A stretch of DNA of 34,948 bases from Clostridiales bacterium (GTDB lineage Bacteria; Bacillota; Clostridia; Oscillospirales; Ruminococcaceae). Numbering within the stretch: the first letter of the stretch is position 1; each line of letters opens with the position of its first letter. Location of the stretch: contig JAAYSW010000029.1 of the NCBI GenBank assembly GCA_012523875.1, positions 1 through 34,948 on the forward strand, written 5' to 3'. Shown piece by piece: positions 1-7,641 of this stretch. Made by a program: the position numbers and the translations under genes. Under the pieces are notes generated by a model. That model made no database searches. It saw nothing but the letters and a program-made list of their open reading frames with translations, and was not told the origin of the DNA.

Positions 1-42
1 CATTTCTTTGGTTCGTTTCTTTGTGCGAGCAAAGAAATGAAC
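1..42. repeat. Hairpin-forming palindromic element at window edge
   Basis: Bases 11-23 and 30-42 are inverted repeats of 13 bp with one mismatch around a 6-base loop. Bases 1-10 are also an exact inverted copy of 30-39 and nearly a direct copy of 14-23. The element is cut by the window edge. It resembles short dispersed palindromes found near gene ends in Clostridia, but whether it is dispersed in this genome cannot be seen here. No credible gene covers it. Confidence 0.5.
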
Positions 43-104
43 ATAGGTATTTACTAAGTGTAACAAACAAATTATAACTCCGAGCGTTAGACTAAATCAA
101 CACA

Positions 105-180
105 GAGCCTTGCGGCGACTGAGCATAGGAGCCCGACTGAGCATAGGAGCCTTGTGGCGACTGAGCATAGGAGCCTTGCG
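105..180. repeat. Tandem repeat, 24-bp unit, about 3.4 copies
   Basis: Units lie at 105-128 (24 bp), 129-146 (18 bp), 147-170 (24 bp) and 171-180 (partial). The core is GACTGAGCATAGGAGCC. The second unit has lost 6 bp and the third has one base change (TTGTGG for TTGCGG). The stretch is much more GC-rich than its surroundings. Unit lengths are multiples of three, but the plus-strand frame through them has no start codon with a ribosome site, so I do not call a gene. Confidence 0.8.
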
Positions 181-201
181 ATTACTAAACATAATAACAA
201 A

Positions 202-223
202 GGCATTCCACTAATAGAATGCC
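202..223 (-). terminator. Probable intrinsic terminator of typA
   Basis: Inverted repeat GGCATTC/GAATGCC (202-208 with 217-223) just after the typA stop codon. On the minus strand it is followed by a T-rich run (TTTGTTATT). The stem is 7 bp and the T run is interrupted, so efficiency is uncertain. Confidence 0.6.
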
Positions 224-239
224 CGTTATAAAACTATTA

Positions 240-2051
240 TTATTTCCTTGATTTTGCCCTCATCGTATTACTTAATATCCTCTTTCTAATACGAATAGAA
301 TCTGGAGTAATCTCCAGCAATTCATCATCCGCTAAGAATTCCAAACTCTCCTCTAAACTCAACTTTCTAGGCGGAACCAGCCTCAACGCATCATCACTCC
401 CACTTGCCCTCATATTCGTAAGATGCTTCTTCTTGCAAACATTTACAACCAAATCCTCTGCTTTGGGGGATGCACCAACAACCATTCCCTCATAAACTGG
501 TGTGCCTGGTTCGATGAAGAGGCTACCCCTCTCCTGTGCATTATATAAGCCATACGCAATCGCTGTGCCTGGCTCATAGGATATAAGTGAACCCGTATTC
601 CTCCTTGAAATATCTCCCTTATATGGTTGATAATCAATGAATACACTACTCATAATTCCCTCACCTTTAGTATCCGTCAGAAACTCACTCTTATACCCAA
701 AAAGACCTCTTGAAGGCACTAGAAATTCAAGACGCATACGAGAACCTTGTGGATTCATTGATTGCAATTCAGCTTTTCTTGTACCCATCTTTTCCATAAC
801 AGCACCGACGCTTTCCTCAGGAACATCCACAATAAGCTGTTCGATAGGCTCACACTTCTTGCCATCAATCTCTTTAATTAAGACTCTGGGCGTTGAAACG
901 GATAATTCATAACCCTCACGTCGCATATTCTCAATAAGTATCGATAAATGCATTTCACCCCTGCCTGCGACCAAAAATGAATCCGTCGTTTCTGTGTCTG
1001 AAACTCTAATTGAAACATCTTTTAGTACTTCCTTATAAAGCCTGTCCCTAAGTTGTCTTGAAGTAACATATTTACCCTCCTTGCCAGCAAAAGGGCTGTC
1101 ATTAACGGAGAAAGTCATCTCAACGGTTGGCTCACTTATTTTTGTAAATGGCATAGGTTCAAAGTTTGCATTATCACAAATTGTATCACCTATAGTAATA
1201 TTTTCTATACCACTAACCCACACAATATCGCCAACCTTAGCTTCCTGTACTGGAGTACGATTAAGCCCCTCAATCTGAAAAAGCGATGCAATCTTTGCCG
1301 AGTATGGTTTCTTAGTATCATGATAATCGCCAACCATAATATTCTGGTTAACTTTAATGGAGCCTCTTTCAATCCTTCCTATTCCAATTCTTCCAACATA
1401 TTCATTATAATCTATGGATGAAACAAGCATTTGTAATGGTAAATCCTCTTCTCCTTTTGGTGGCTCTATATAGTTTATTATAGTTTCAAAAAGGGGAATT
1501 AAATCCTTCCCAGTTTCATACTGGCTCAAGGATGCAGTTCCACTCCTTCCAGAACAAAAAAGCAATGGACTTTCAAGTTGTTCCTCATTTGCATCGAGGT
1601 CAAGCAAAAGTTCTAAAACTTCATTGCCAATTTGGTCAAGCCTTGCATCAGGACGATCTATTTTATTAACAATAATTATAATTTTTTGCCCCATCTCAAG
1701 TGCTTTTGAAAGAACAAACCTTGTCTGTGGCATAGGGCCTTCCGCAGCATCAACAAGCAACAGAACACCATCTACCATGTTCAACACTCGCTCAACCTCA
1801 CCGCTAAAATCAGCGTGCCCAGGAGTGTCAATAAGGTTAATTTTTATATCCTTATAGCAGACAGATGTATTCTTCGCAAGAATTGTAATACCACGCTCCC
1901 TCTCAATATCATCGCTATCCATAATTCTATCGGCAATAACTTGGTTTTCTCTGAACGCTCCACCCTGTTTCAACATTTCATCAACTAAAGTAGTCTTTCC
2001 ATGGTCAACATGGGCAATAATCGCAATATTTCTTAAATCTTTTCTAATCAT
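240..2051 (-). CDS. typA: Ribosome-associated GTPase TypA/BipA
   Basis: Translational GTPase of the EF-G/LepA superfamily that acts on the ribosome in assembly and stress adaptation (family knowledge). The 603-residue length is typical. GTPase motifs are visible: AHVDHGKTT near residue 13 (P-loop), RERGITI (switch I), DTPGHADF (switch II) and NKID (G4). EF-G-like domains follow, with the TypA-type C-terminal part (FEYKSEFLTDTKGEG-like segment; RRNTGSLIS). The start is supported by AAGGGG five bases before the ATG. Upstream lies a leader with two stem-loops directly behind tRNA-Tyr, so expression may depend on readthrough from the tRNA region. Confidence 0.97.
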   Translation of the reverse strand: MIRKDLRNIAIIAHVDHGKTTLVDEMLKQGGAFRENQVIADRIMDSDDIERERGITILAKNTSVCYKDIKINLIDTPGHADFSGEVERVLNMVDGVLLLVDAAEGPMPQTRFVLSKALEMGQKIIIIVNKIDRPDARLDQIGNEVLELLLDLDANEEQLESPLLFCSGRSGTASLSQYETGKDLIPLFETIINYIEPPKGEEDLPLQMLVSSIDYNEYVGRIGIGRIERGSIKVNQNIMVGDYHDTKKPYSAKIASLFQIEGLNRTPVQEAKVGDIVWVSGIENITIGDTICDNANFEPMPFTKISEPTVEMTFSVNDSPFAGKEGKYVTSRQLRDRLYKEVLKDVSIRVSDTETTDSFLVAGRGEMHLSILIENMRREGYELSVSTPRVLIKEIDGKKCEPIEQLIVDVPEESVGAVMEKMGTRKAELQSMNPQGSRMRLEFLVPSRGLFGYKSEFLTDTKGEGIMSSVFIDYQPYKGDISRRNTGSLISYEPGTAIAYGLYNAQERGSLFIEPGTPVYEGMVVGASPKAEDLVVNVCKKKHLTNMRASGSDDALRLVPPRKLSLEESLEFLADDELLEITPDSIRIRKRILSNTMRAKSRK

Positions 2052-2078
2052 AAATACCCCTTCATAATCATAAAAAAT

Positions 2079-2145
2079 GACCGCCCCTAAAAGGAACGGT
2101 CCTTCTCACCAACAAAAGAAACGTTCCCCACAGCCGCAGAGAACG
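2079..2145 (-). terminator. Two stem-loops between tRNA-Tyr and typA (terminators or attenuator)
   Basis: On the minus strand the first stem-loop pairs CGTTCTC with GGGAACG (2139-2145 with 2122-2128). The second is a 9-bp stem allowing G-U pairs (2093-2101 with 2079-2087) followed by ATTTTTTA, a standard intrinsic terminator. The 3' arm of the first (GGAACG) is perfectly complementary to the 5' arm of the second (CGTTCC), so the two cannot both form with the alternative pairing. The region starts 18 bases after the tRNA 3' end and stops about 22 bases before typA. Confidence 0.65.
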
Positions 2146-2162
2146 CTCATCTAAACATCGTA

Positions 2163-2247
2163 TGGTGGGAGTGGACGGATTTGAACCATCGAAGCGAATT
2201 GCAGCAGATTTACAGTCTGCCCCCTTTGGCCACTCGGGAACACTCCC
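2163..2247 (-). tRNA. tRNA-Tyr (GTA)
   Basis: Complete 85-nt cloverleaf on the minus strand. The acceptor stem GGGAGTG pairs with CACTCCC and a CCA end is encoded (2163-2165). The anticodon loop CTGTAAA carries GTA. The long variable arm expected of bacterial tRNA-Tyr is present, as is a T-arm with GGTTCAAATCC. It is third in a cluster Pro-Thr-Tyr. A terminator-like stem lies between it and tRNA-Thr, and no clear separate promoter was found for it. Confidence 0.95.
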
Positions 2248-2271
2248 TTATATTAAGCTTAGAAAAAAATC

Positions 2272-2295
2272 GTGAGGGAGGAAACCTCTCCTCAC
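2272..2295 (-). terminator. Intrinsic terminator after tRNA-Thr
   Basis: GTGAGG(A)GAGG pairs with CCTCCCTCAC, giving a 10-bp stem with one bulge. On the minus strand it is followed by GATTTTTTT. It lies between tRNA-Thr and tRNA-Tyr, so tRNA-Tyr needs readthrough or an unrecognised promoter. Confidence 0.75.
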
Positions 2296-2299
2296 AATT

Positions 2300-2375
2300 T
2301 GGAGCTGGTGGACGGATTTGAACCCCCGGCCTGCTGATTACAAGTCAGCTGCTCTACCAACTGAGCTACACCAGC
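2300..2375 (-). tRNA. tRNA-Thr (TGT)
   Basis: Complete 76-nt cloverleaf on the minus strand. The acceptor stem GCTGGTG pairs with CACCAGC and CCA is encoded. The D-arm is AGCTCAGTTGGTAGAGC. The anticodon stem GCTGA/TCAGC encloses CTTGTAA with anticodon TGT. The T-arm is canonical. It has its own upstream promoter at 2391-2419. Confidence 0.96.
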
Positions 2376-2390
2376 ATTGTAACGTTATAA

Positions 2391-2419
2391 AGTATAACAT
2401 ATACAATTTATTTTGTCAA
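2391..2419 (-). promoter_or_regulatory. Sigma-A promoter for tRNA-Thr
   Basis: On the minus strand TTGACA and TATACT are separated by exactly 17 bases, ending about 15 bases before the tRNA-Thr 5' end. Confidence 0.85.
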
Positions 2420-2482
2420 GCTTTTTTTGTAGTTTTATAAGTTTTTATTTATTCTTTTGAAATAAAAACAATTTATAAAACA

Positions 2483-2559
2483 TGGTCGAGGCGACAGGAC
2501 TTGAACCTGCGGCATCTTGGTCCCAAACCAAGCACTCTACCAAACTGAGCTACGCCTCG
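2483..2559 (-). tRNA. tRNA-Pro (TGG)
   Basis: Complete 77-nt cloverleaf on the minus strand. The acceptor stem CGAGGCG pairs with CGCCTCG and CCA is encoded. The anticodon stem CTTGG/CCAAG encloses TTTGGGA with anticodon TGG. The D-arm and T-arm (GGTTCAAGTCC) are normal. It is transcribed from the consensus promoter at 2659-2687. Confidence 0.96.
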
Positions 2560-2658
2560 TTGTTGACGATTGTGTGTGATAAATTCCCTTTAAAATCACA
2601 CACATAGAAGATTAGCAAAATATCCTCCACTCTGTTTGCGTCATCAAACAGCTTTATC

Positions 2659-2687
2659 ATTATACAACAATATTTTTTATTTGTCAA
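2659..2687 (-). promoter_or_regulatory. Consensus sigma-A promoter for tRNA-Pro
   Basis: Perfect TTGACA and TATAAT on the minus strand, 17 bases apart, about 100 bases before tRNA-Pro. This is one of the strongest promoters in the window, as expected for a stable RNA. Confidence 0.88.
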
Positions 2688-2733
2688 GCCTTTTTTAAAA
2701 AAAAGTTTTATTTTTTAAGAAACCATGTTTTAT

Positions 2734-2757
2734 AAGGGTATATAAAAATATACCCTT
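2734..2757. terminator. Stem-loop after the small acidic membrane protein gene
   Basis: AAGGGTATAT and ATATACCCTT form a perfect 10-bp stem with a 4-base loop, 23 bases after the stop codon. There is no good T run on either side, so termination is only probable. Confidence 0.5.
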
Positions 2758-2780
2758 AATACATTCTAAACTTATTTTAA

Positions 2781-3071
2781 CTAATCCTCATTTGAATCAG
2801 GATCCTTCTCAAAATCATCAACTACGCCATCAATATCTTCAAATGATGCCAAATCCATATCTGCATCATCAATTTCTTCTGATGGAATTTCTATATCTAA
2901 ATCTGCGTCATCATCACAACAACATCCACAAAAATCGTCCTCATAGATATCAAAATCGTCTGGGTCGCAATAAATCCCCAATTCCCTACGCTTTTTCAAT
3001 ATAATTGTAACTGCCAAAGCCGTAACTGCACCAACAGCTGCTGCAATGCCTATAACCGTTTTCATCTTCAT
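2781..3071 (-). CDS. Small membrane-anchored acidic protein, unknown function
   Basis: I do not recognise a named family. The 96-residue protein has one N-terminal membrane segment (about residues 4-24, rich in Ala, Val and Ile), then KKRRE, then a strongly acidic tail holding a cysteine cluster, DDFCGCCCDDD. By the positive-inside rule the acidic domain is probably cytoplasmic. The ATG at 3071 is chosen because GGAG lies six bases before it; an upstream in-frame TTG at 3083 overlaps that site. It has its own promoter (3180-3208) and a leader of about 100 bases. The cysteine cluster could bind metal, but nothing shows this. Confidence 0.75.
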   Translation of the reverse strand: MKMKTVIGIAAAVGAVTALAVTIILKKRRELGIYCDPDDFDIYEDDFCGCCCDDDADLDIEIPSEEIDDADMDLASFEDIDGVVDDFEKDPDSNED

Positions 3072-3179
3072 AGCATACTCCAATTCTCCGCAAATATATT
3101 TTATTAGCTTACAGCCACCATTGCGGGTATGACTGCAGCCGTTTAGCTTGTCCTCAGCACTTATTAATGACTTAAAAAT

Positions 3180-3208
3180 ATAATATCCTTTTTAATAAAT
3201 ATAATCAA
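3180..3208 (-). promoter_or_regulatory. Promoter of the small acidic membrane protein gene
   Basis: TTGATT and TATTAT on the minus strand, 17 bases apart. The transcript would carry a leader of about 100 bases, more GC-rich than its surroundings around 3106-3155, before the ATG. Confidence 0.6.
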
Positions 3209-3268
3209 AATTAAATAATAAAGCTTGTATATATTATATCATATATTCTCCCATATTTCAATAATAAT

Positions 3269-3988
3269 TTATAAATTTTTTGTTAATAACATTGCTATTG
3301 AAATCGCAGCTAGTGGTGCTGTTTCACATCTTAAAATCCTATGCCCCAGCCAAAGTGGCTGTACTCCATAACTCTTTGCAAGCGTGATTTCAGACTCCTC
3401 AAAACCACCCTCACTTCCAACAAGTATCGCCATACTTTCAACTTTTTCAACATTGGTTTCAGTAAATCTTATACCACCCTTTTCATAAAGCACCAACGGA
3501 CAGTCAACCTTTGCCATCTCTTTCAACGCTTCCTCAAGCTTTACAAACGGCGTAACTTCGGGGATTATCCCCCTCCCAGACTGCTTTGATGCCTCAAGTG
3601 AAATTTTATTATACCTCACAAGCTTTTTAGCAAAATCCTTTTCACTAGGTCTTGAAACACATCTATTCGTCAAAACAGGAACAATTCTTGACACACCCAG
3701 TTCAACAGATTTCTGTATAATACTTTCCATCTTATCATTCTTTGGTATCGCCTGATATAAGGTTAGGGAAATATTCGGTTCAGCCAAGCATATTTGAGGA
3801 TCTCCTGCTTTTAAAATTACCATATCGCTAGAAATATTTATAATCTCACATGAATAATCCATACCCCTCGCACAAATGATAATCTCATCACCAATTTTCA
3901 TTCTCAACGAACGTCCAATATGCCTTGCATCATCGCCAGTCATTATTACTTCTTTACCTAAAACTTCATCCACAAAAAAACGCGGCAT
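3269..3988 (-). CDS. rsmE: 16S rRNA (uracil-1498-N3)-methyltransferase RsmE
   Basis: Methylates U1498 of 16S rRNA using S-adenosylmethionine, in the cytoplasm. The 239-residue length fits. An N-terminal PUA-like domain (MPRFFVDE..., DDARHIGRSLRMKIGD) is followed by a SPOUT methyltransferase domain with the knot signatures LVGSEGGFEESEI and LGHRILRCETAPLAA near the C-terminus. GAGG precedes the ATG. It stands alone between the acidic membrane protein and a divergent lipoprotein gene; its frequent partner prmA is not beside it. Confidence 0.95.
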   Translation of the reverse strand: MPRFFVDEVLGKEVIMTGDDARHIGRSLRMKIGDEIIICARGMDYSCEIINISSDMVILKAGDPQICLAEPNISLTLYQAIPKNDKMESIIQKSVELGVSRIVPVLTNRCVSRPSEKDFAKKLVRYNKISLEASKQSGRGIIPEVTPFVKLEEALKEMAKVDCPLVLYEKGGIRFTETNVEKVESMAILVGSEGGFEESEITLAKSYGVQPLWLGHRILRCETAPLAAISIAMLLTKNL

Positions 3989-4178
3989 ATCATTACCTCA
4001 ATAATAAAATTAACCCTTGCGTAGATTTATTTTATATGTATGTTATACGCAAAAAGTCGCAAAAAATTCTTTATTATATCATTATACATTAATTCTTTTA
4101 AACAAGCAAGGCTCAGAATAATTACTGGAATATTGTACAATTAATTTAGTGGAAATGCACAAATTATAATTATTATAA

Positions 4179-4207
4179 TTGACTTGACCATCTTTCTATG
4201 ATATTAT
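4179..4207 (+). promoter_or_regulatory. Promoter of the lipoprotein gene at 4267
   Basis: TTGACT and TATTAT with a 17-base spacer, about 60 bases before the ATG. Confidence 0.7.
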
Positions 4208-4266
4208 TTAATGGAGAATGTTTATTGATACTTTCTACTAATTTCACGCATGAAAGGTAGTTTAAC

Positions 4267-4887
4267 ATGAAAAAAGCAATATCAATTTTTTTAACAATAT
4301 TTATGCTGGCAATATTTTTTACTGGCTGTTCAAAAGAGGAATCTTCTAGAGAAAATGTAAAGATGACAGATTTACCCTACGGCTCAACAATGGTTGATGA
4401 CAATAAAAACTATAAAATACCAATTCTATATGATAAGCGTTTTCTTGAGGCGAGTCAGCTTGAGGCTATCACCAATTATTACTATGCAGTTCAAGAAAAT
4501 GATTTAGAGCTATACAACTCAACTATGATTCCCATCTTTTCTGATTATATTAAGGCTAATAGCTCAACTGGGGAGGCTGATTCTAAATATATGCTTGAAA
4601 ATGCCCACTCAACTATAAATGTAATGATTGGGGGAAGTTTTGAAATTAAATCATGTGAAGTTACTGGAATTACATCGGAACATATAACTTCTGGAATAGA
4701 TACCCTCCTTGAGAAAATGGATTTGGTTTCTGAGAAAATTGATGGTACAAAGATTTCAGATAAAGTCACAAAGGCATATGCTATCACCCTTAACTTTACA
4801 GTTAAAAGCGAGGAGAATTCAGCAATAATACCAGATGATATCCTTTTCCTATTCGAAATTGATAATAAATTTTATGTAATGTTTTAA
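4267..4887 (+). CDS. Predicted lipoprotein, unknown function
   Basis: The 206-residue protein has an N-terminal signal peptide (MKK, then a hydrophobic run) ending in the lipobox FTGC, with Cys21 as the likely lipidated residue, so it should be anchored outside the cell membrane. The mature part has no motif I recognise; it is a mixed alpha/beta domain possibly of NTF2-like type (YYYAVQENDLELYNSTMIPIF resembles the start of such a fold, low confidence). AAAGG lies nine bases before the ATG. It has its own promoter and a strong terminator and is transcribed toward the origin, against its neighbours. Confidence 0.85.
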   Translation: MKKAISIFLTIFMLAIFFTGCSKEESSRENVKMTDLPYGSTMVDDNKNYKIPILYDKRFLEASQLEAITNYYYAVQENDLELYNSTMIPIFSDYIKANSSTGEADSKYMLENAHSTINVMIGGSFEIKSCEVTGITSEHITSGIDTLLEKMDLVSEKIDGTKISDKVTKAYAITLNFTVKSEENSAIIPDDILFLFEIDNKFYVMF

Positions 4888-4957
4888 TAATGAATAGTAT
4901 CCCTATCAATTTAAAACATTAATCCATTACATAAATTAATTTCTAATTATAAAATTA

Positions 4958-4987
4958 AAATCTGACGACATTTATGCCGTCAGATTT
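4958..4987. terminator. Bidirectional terminator between convergent genes
   Basis: Perfect 10-bp stem AAATCTGACG/CGTCAGATTT with a 10-base loop. It is followed by TTTTTT on the plus strand and by a T-rich run on the minus strand. It serves the lipoprotein gene and the GH94 gene, whose 3' ends face each other. Confidence 0.9.
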
Positions 4988-4991
4988 TTTA

Positions 4992-7388
4992 TTATCCTAA
5001 AATAACAACTATTTTATTATTATCAGCTAGTTTATCCATTGCTAGAAAATTATCAGCTAACTTTTCACCATTAAGCATCATCTCTTTAACACCACTTTGA
5101 ACATGGTTAGGATTTTTTATCTCAATAAAGAGTTTCTTTCCTCTGAAATCCTTTTCAATTGTAAAGCCGTCCCATTCTGATGGAATTGAAGGTGAAATTA
5201 CAAGCCCATCCGCATTCGGACGCATACCACAAATACCCTCAACACAACCAACCATTACAGTTGAAGCTGTACCTGTGAGCCAATGAACATGGGATCTGCC
5301 TTCATGAGGGGATGCCTTACTTTCAGTAAATTGCCCATGTACATATGGTTCAATTACCCTTATTTCAGCCTTGTCATTCATGGATGCAGGGGAAGTTTCC
5401 ATAAAGTATTCAAAAGCTCTATCACCATTACCAAGCAAACTCTCAGCAAGTATCACCCAACCCTGTGATTGAGAGAATATTCCACCATTCTCCTTTGTAT
5501 CAGGATTGAATATATGCATTAATGCACCTTCAAAATAATGCTCCATATATGGTGGGTCAAGCAGCTTCAAACCATATGGTGTGTTCAATATCTTATTCGC
5601 TGTATCCATAGCTACCTTACCCTTTTCCCCCGTTGCAAAGCCTGAAATAACAGACCAGCTTTGGGGATTGAGCCACATTGATGCCTCTGGGTCCTTTTTA
5701 GCTCCAACAATAACGCCATCTTCACGGATACCACGAATAAATCTATCCTCATCCCAACATTTTTCTAAAGCATCACCAAGATTTTTCTGGTTCACACTTA
5801 TATAATCGATATACTCCATATCTTTTCTATCAACAGCCATATCTTTCAACACGCACATTGCATAATAAAGTTGAAATGCGACAAAGGTACTCTCACCTTT
5901 TTTACCCAACCTCAGACAATCATTCCAATCTGCATGAAGTCCTGCCGGCATATTATTATCACCCATACGCTCCATTGAGAACTGAACAGCTTTTTTCAAA
6001 TGCTCATAAACCGTATCTTCTCCACCATTTGCATAAACTATAACTTCATCTAAGAATGATTTATTTCCACTTTCTCCGATATATTTAACTATTGTTGGGA
6101 ATAACCACAATGCATCATCTGCACGATATGATGGATGTCCTGTTTCCTTGACATACGATGGGTCATCAGGTGTATCCTCAAACCCTGCATTATGATTAAA
6201 CTTAACAAGAGGTAACCCTCCGCCATTATTAACTTGTGCTGAAAGCATAAATCTAATCTTATCAGCCGCAAGCTCTGGATCAAGATGAATAATCCCCTGT
6301 ATATCCTGAACAGTATCTCTATATCCATATCCATTACGAAGTCCACAATAAACTAATGATGCAGCCCTAGACCAAATAAATGTTATAAAGCACTGATAAG
6401 CATTCCACACATTAATCATATTATTAAACTCATCACTTGGGGTATTAACCTTAAATCTATCCAACTTTGAATGCCAGTAGTTTTTTAATTCTGCGATTTC
6501 CTCATCGACCTTGCCCACAACCTTATACTCATTAAGGATAGCATCTGCCGCTACTGCATTTTTCTGTCCTAAAACATAAATAAGTTCAACTGTTTGTCCA
6601 GGTTCAAGTATAATATCTGATTGCAATGCACCACATGAATTTAGATTGAAATTCACCTTATTATCGCATCTACCCCTTTCAACAGCTATCGGGTTTGCAT
6701 AGGTTCTATATTCGCCGATAAAATCATCTAAACTTCCATTATAGGCAGTAATATCAGCTCCAACCATACCAAAGAAGCGTTCCATATTATTTGAACCATT
6801 TTCGTCTTTTTTGCTATTTTCATTAATATGCTGAATAATTTTATTACCCTCAAAGCTTGTCCTTGAAACGAATAGAGAATATTGTAAATTCACTTGGTCT
6901 TGTTCATAATTATCCTCATTTGTAAATTCGATAAATCCAAATGTAGAAAGGTTTCTTGGCTTAGTATCGTTATTTGTAATCCTTGAACACCAAACCTCAT
7001 GAGTTTTATCAAGCGGTACATAATAAGTCACTTCAGAAACTATCTTTTCATATTCAGCCCTTATCAATGTATAGGCTGTGCCATGAATACATTCACTTTT
7101 ATATTTATCTAAAGGCTTACCAACTGGCTGCCATGATGCTGACCAATAATCATTTAAATCATTATCCCTTATATAAATATATCTGCCAGGTAGGGCCATA
7201 TTTGAGTTAAATCTATAACGAGTAATTCTTCCGTTAGCTCCACTTTTAACAAAGCTATAGCCTGCTGCATTATTTGATATAATCGCCCCATACTCAGGTG
7301 AACCTAAATAATTTGTCCATGGTGCTGGAGTATCAGGCTTTGTTATAATATATTGCTTATTTTCCAAGTCAAAATATCCATATTTCAT
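4992..7388 (-). CDS. GH94 family glycoside phosphorylase (cellobiose/chitobiose phosphorylase type)
   Basis: The family splits a beta-glycosidic bond with phosphate to give a sugar 1-phosphate, saving ATP during oligosaccharide use in the cytoplasm. The 798-residue length fits. The N-terminal start (MKYGYFD, then APWTNYLG) and the GYRDTVQD segment are typical. The ADWNDC motif at about residues 486-491 holds the expected catalytic Asp. The C-terminal HWLTGTAS and GMRPNADGL segments also match. No signal peptide. The pattern looks closest to cellobiose or N,N'-diacetylchitobiose phosphorylases, but specificity cannot be fixed by eye. AAGGAG lies seven bases before the ATG. It is monocistronic, with no transporter or regulator beside it. 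Confidence 0.92.
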   Translation of the reverse strand: MKYGYFDLENKQYIITKPDTPAPWTNYLGSPEYGAIISNNAAGYSFVKSGANGRITRYRFNSNMALPGRYIYIRDNDLNDYWSASWQPVGKPLDKYKSECIHGTAYTLIRAEYEKIVSEVTYYVPLDKTHEVWCSRITNNDTKPRNLSTFGFIEFTNEDNYEQDQVNLQYSLFVSRTSFEGNKIIQHINENSKKDENGSNNMERFFGMVGADITAYNGSLDDFIGEYRTYANPIAVERGRCDNKVNFNLNSCGALQSDIILEPGQTVELIYVLGQKNAVAADAILNEYKVVGKVDEEIAELKNYWHSKLDRFKVNTPSDEFNNMINVWNAYQCFITFIWSRAASLVYCGLRNGYGYRDTVQDIQGIIHLDPELAADKIRFMLSAQVNNGGGLPLVKFNHNAGFEDTPDDPSYVKETGHPSYRADDALWLFPTIVKYIGESGNKSFLDEVIVYANGGEDTVYEHLKKAVQFSMERMGDNNMPAGLHADWNDCLRLGKKGESTFVAFQLYYAMCVLKDMAVDRKDMEYIDYISVNQKNLGDALEKCWDEDRFIRGIREDGVIVGAKKDPEASMWLNPQSWSVISGFATGEKGKVAMDTANKILNTPYGLKLLDPPYMEHYFEGALMHIFNPDTKENGGIFSQSQGWVILAESLLGNGDRAFEYFMETSPASMNDKAEIRVIEPYVHGQFTESKASPHEGRSHVHWLTGTASTVMVGCVEGICGMRPNADGLVISPSIPSEWDGFTIEKDFRGKKLFIEIKNPNHVQSGVKEMMLNGEKLADNFLAMDKLADNNKIVVILG

Positions 7389-7411
7389 TTGGAATCTCCT
7401 TTTCTAATAGA

Positions 7412-7441
7412 ATTATACTTAATAAAATAAAACTACTTCAA
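7412..7441 (-). promoter_or_regulatory. Possible promoter of the GH94 gene
   Basis: TTGAAG and TATAAT on the minus strand, 18 bases apart, about 24 bases before the ATG. A second TATAAT occurs some 40 bases upstream without a good partner. Confidence 0.5.
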
Positions 7442-7591
7442 TAATAACATTAATTATACTTTTTTGCAAGGTAGTTTAACATAGAATGGCATTGTTTTTG
7501 AAAGGTTAATGGGGTGGGAATATATGATAACGCCTAATTTATATATATTTGATAAAACTAGAATAACATTACTTTAGTATGAAAAGCAAAA

Positions 7592-7620
7592 GCTACAAGA
7601 CAGGTATTATGCCTTGTAGC
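7592..7620 (-). terminator. Intrinsic terminator of the lipoprotein gene at 7642-8274
   Basis: GCTACAAG/CTTGTAGC, an 8-bp stem, followed on the minus strand by TTTTGCTTTT. It starts about 21 bases after the stop codon. Confidence 0.8.
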
Positions 7621-7641
7621 TATAAATTATTATTTTACACA

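Noticed and set aside
105-180. Possible CRISPR array
   Set aside because: Units are directly adjacent without spacers of unique sequence, and no cas genes are present.
91-231. Plus-strand open frame through the 24-bp repeats
   Set aside because: No start codon with a ribosome site, stops just upstream, and amino-acid content reflects the DNA repeat.
2050-2160. T-box riboswitch upstream of typA
   Set aside because: No AGGGUGGNACCGCG-type T-box sequence or specifier loop is visible; typA is also not a usual T-box gene.
4992-7388. Polysaccharide-utilisation locus around the GH94 gene
   Set aside because: No transporter, regulator or other glycoside enzyme is adjacent; the gene stands alone.
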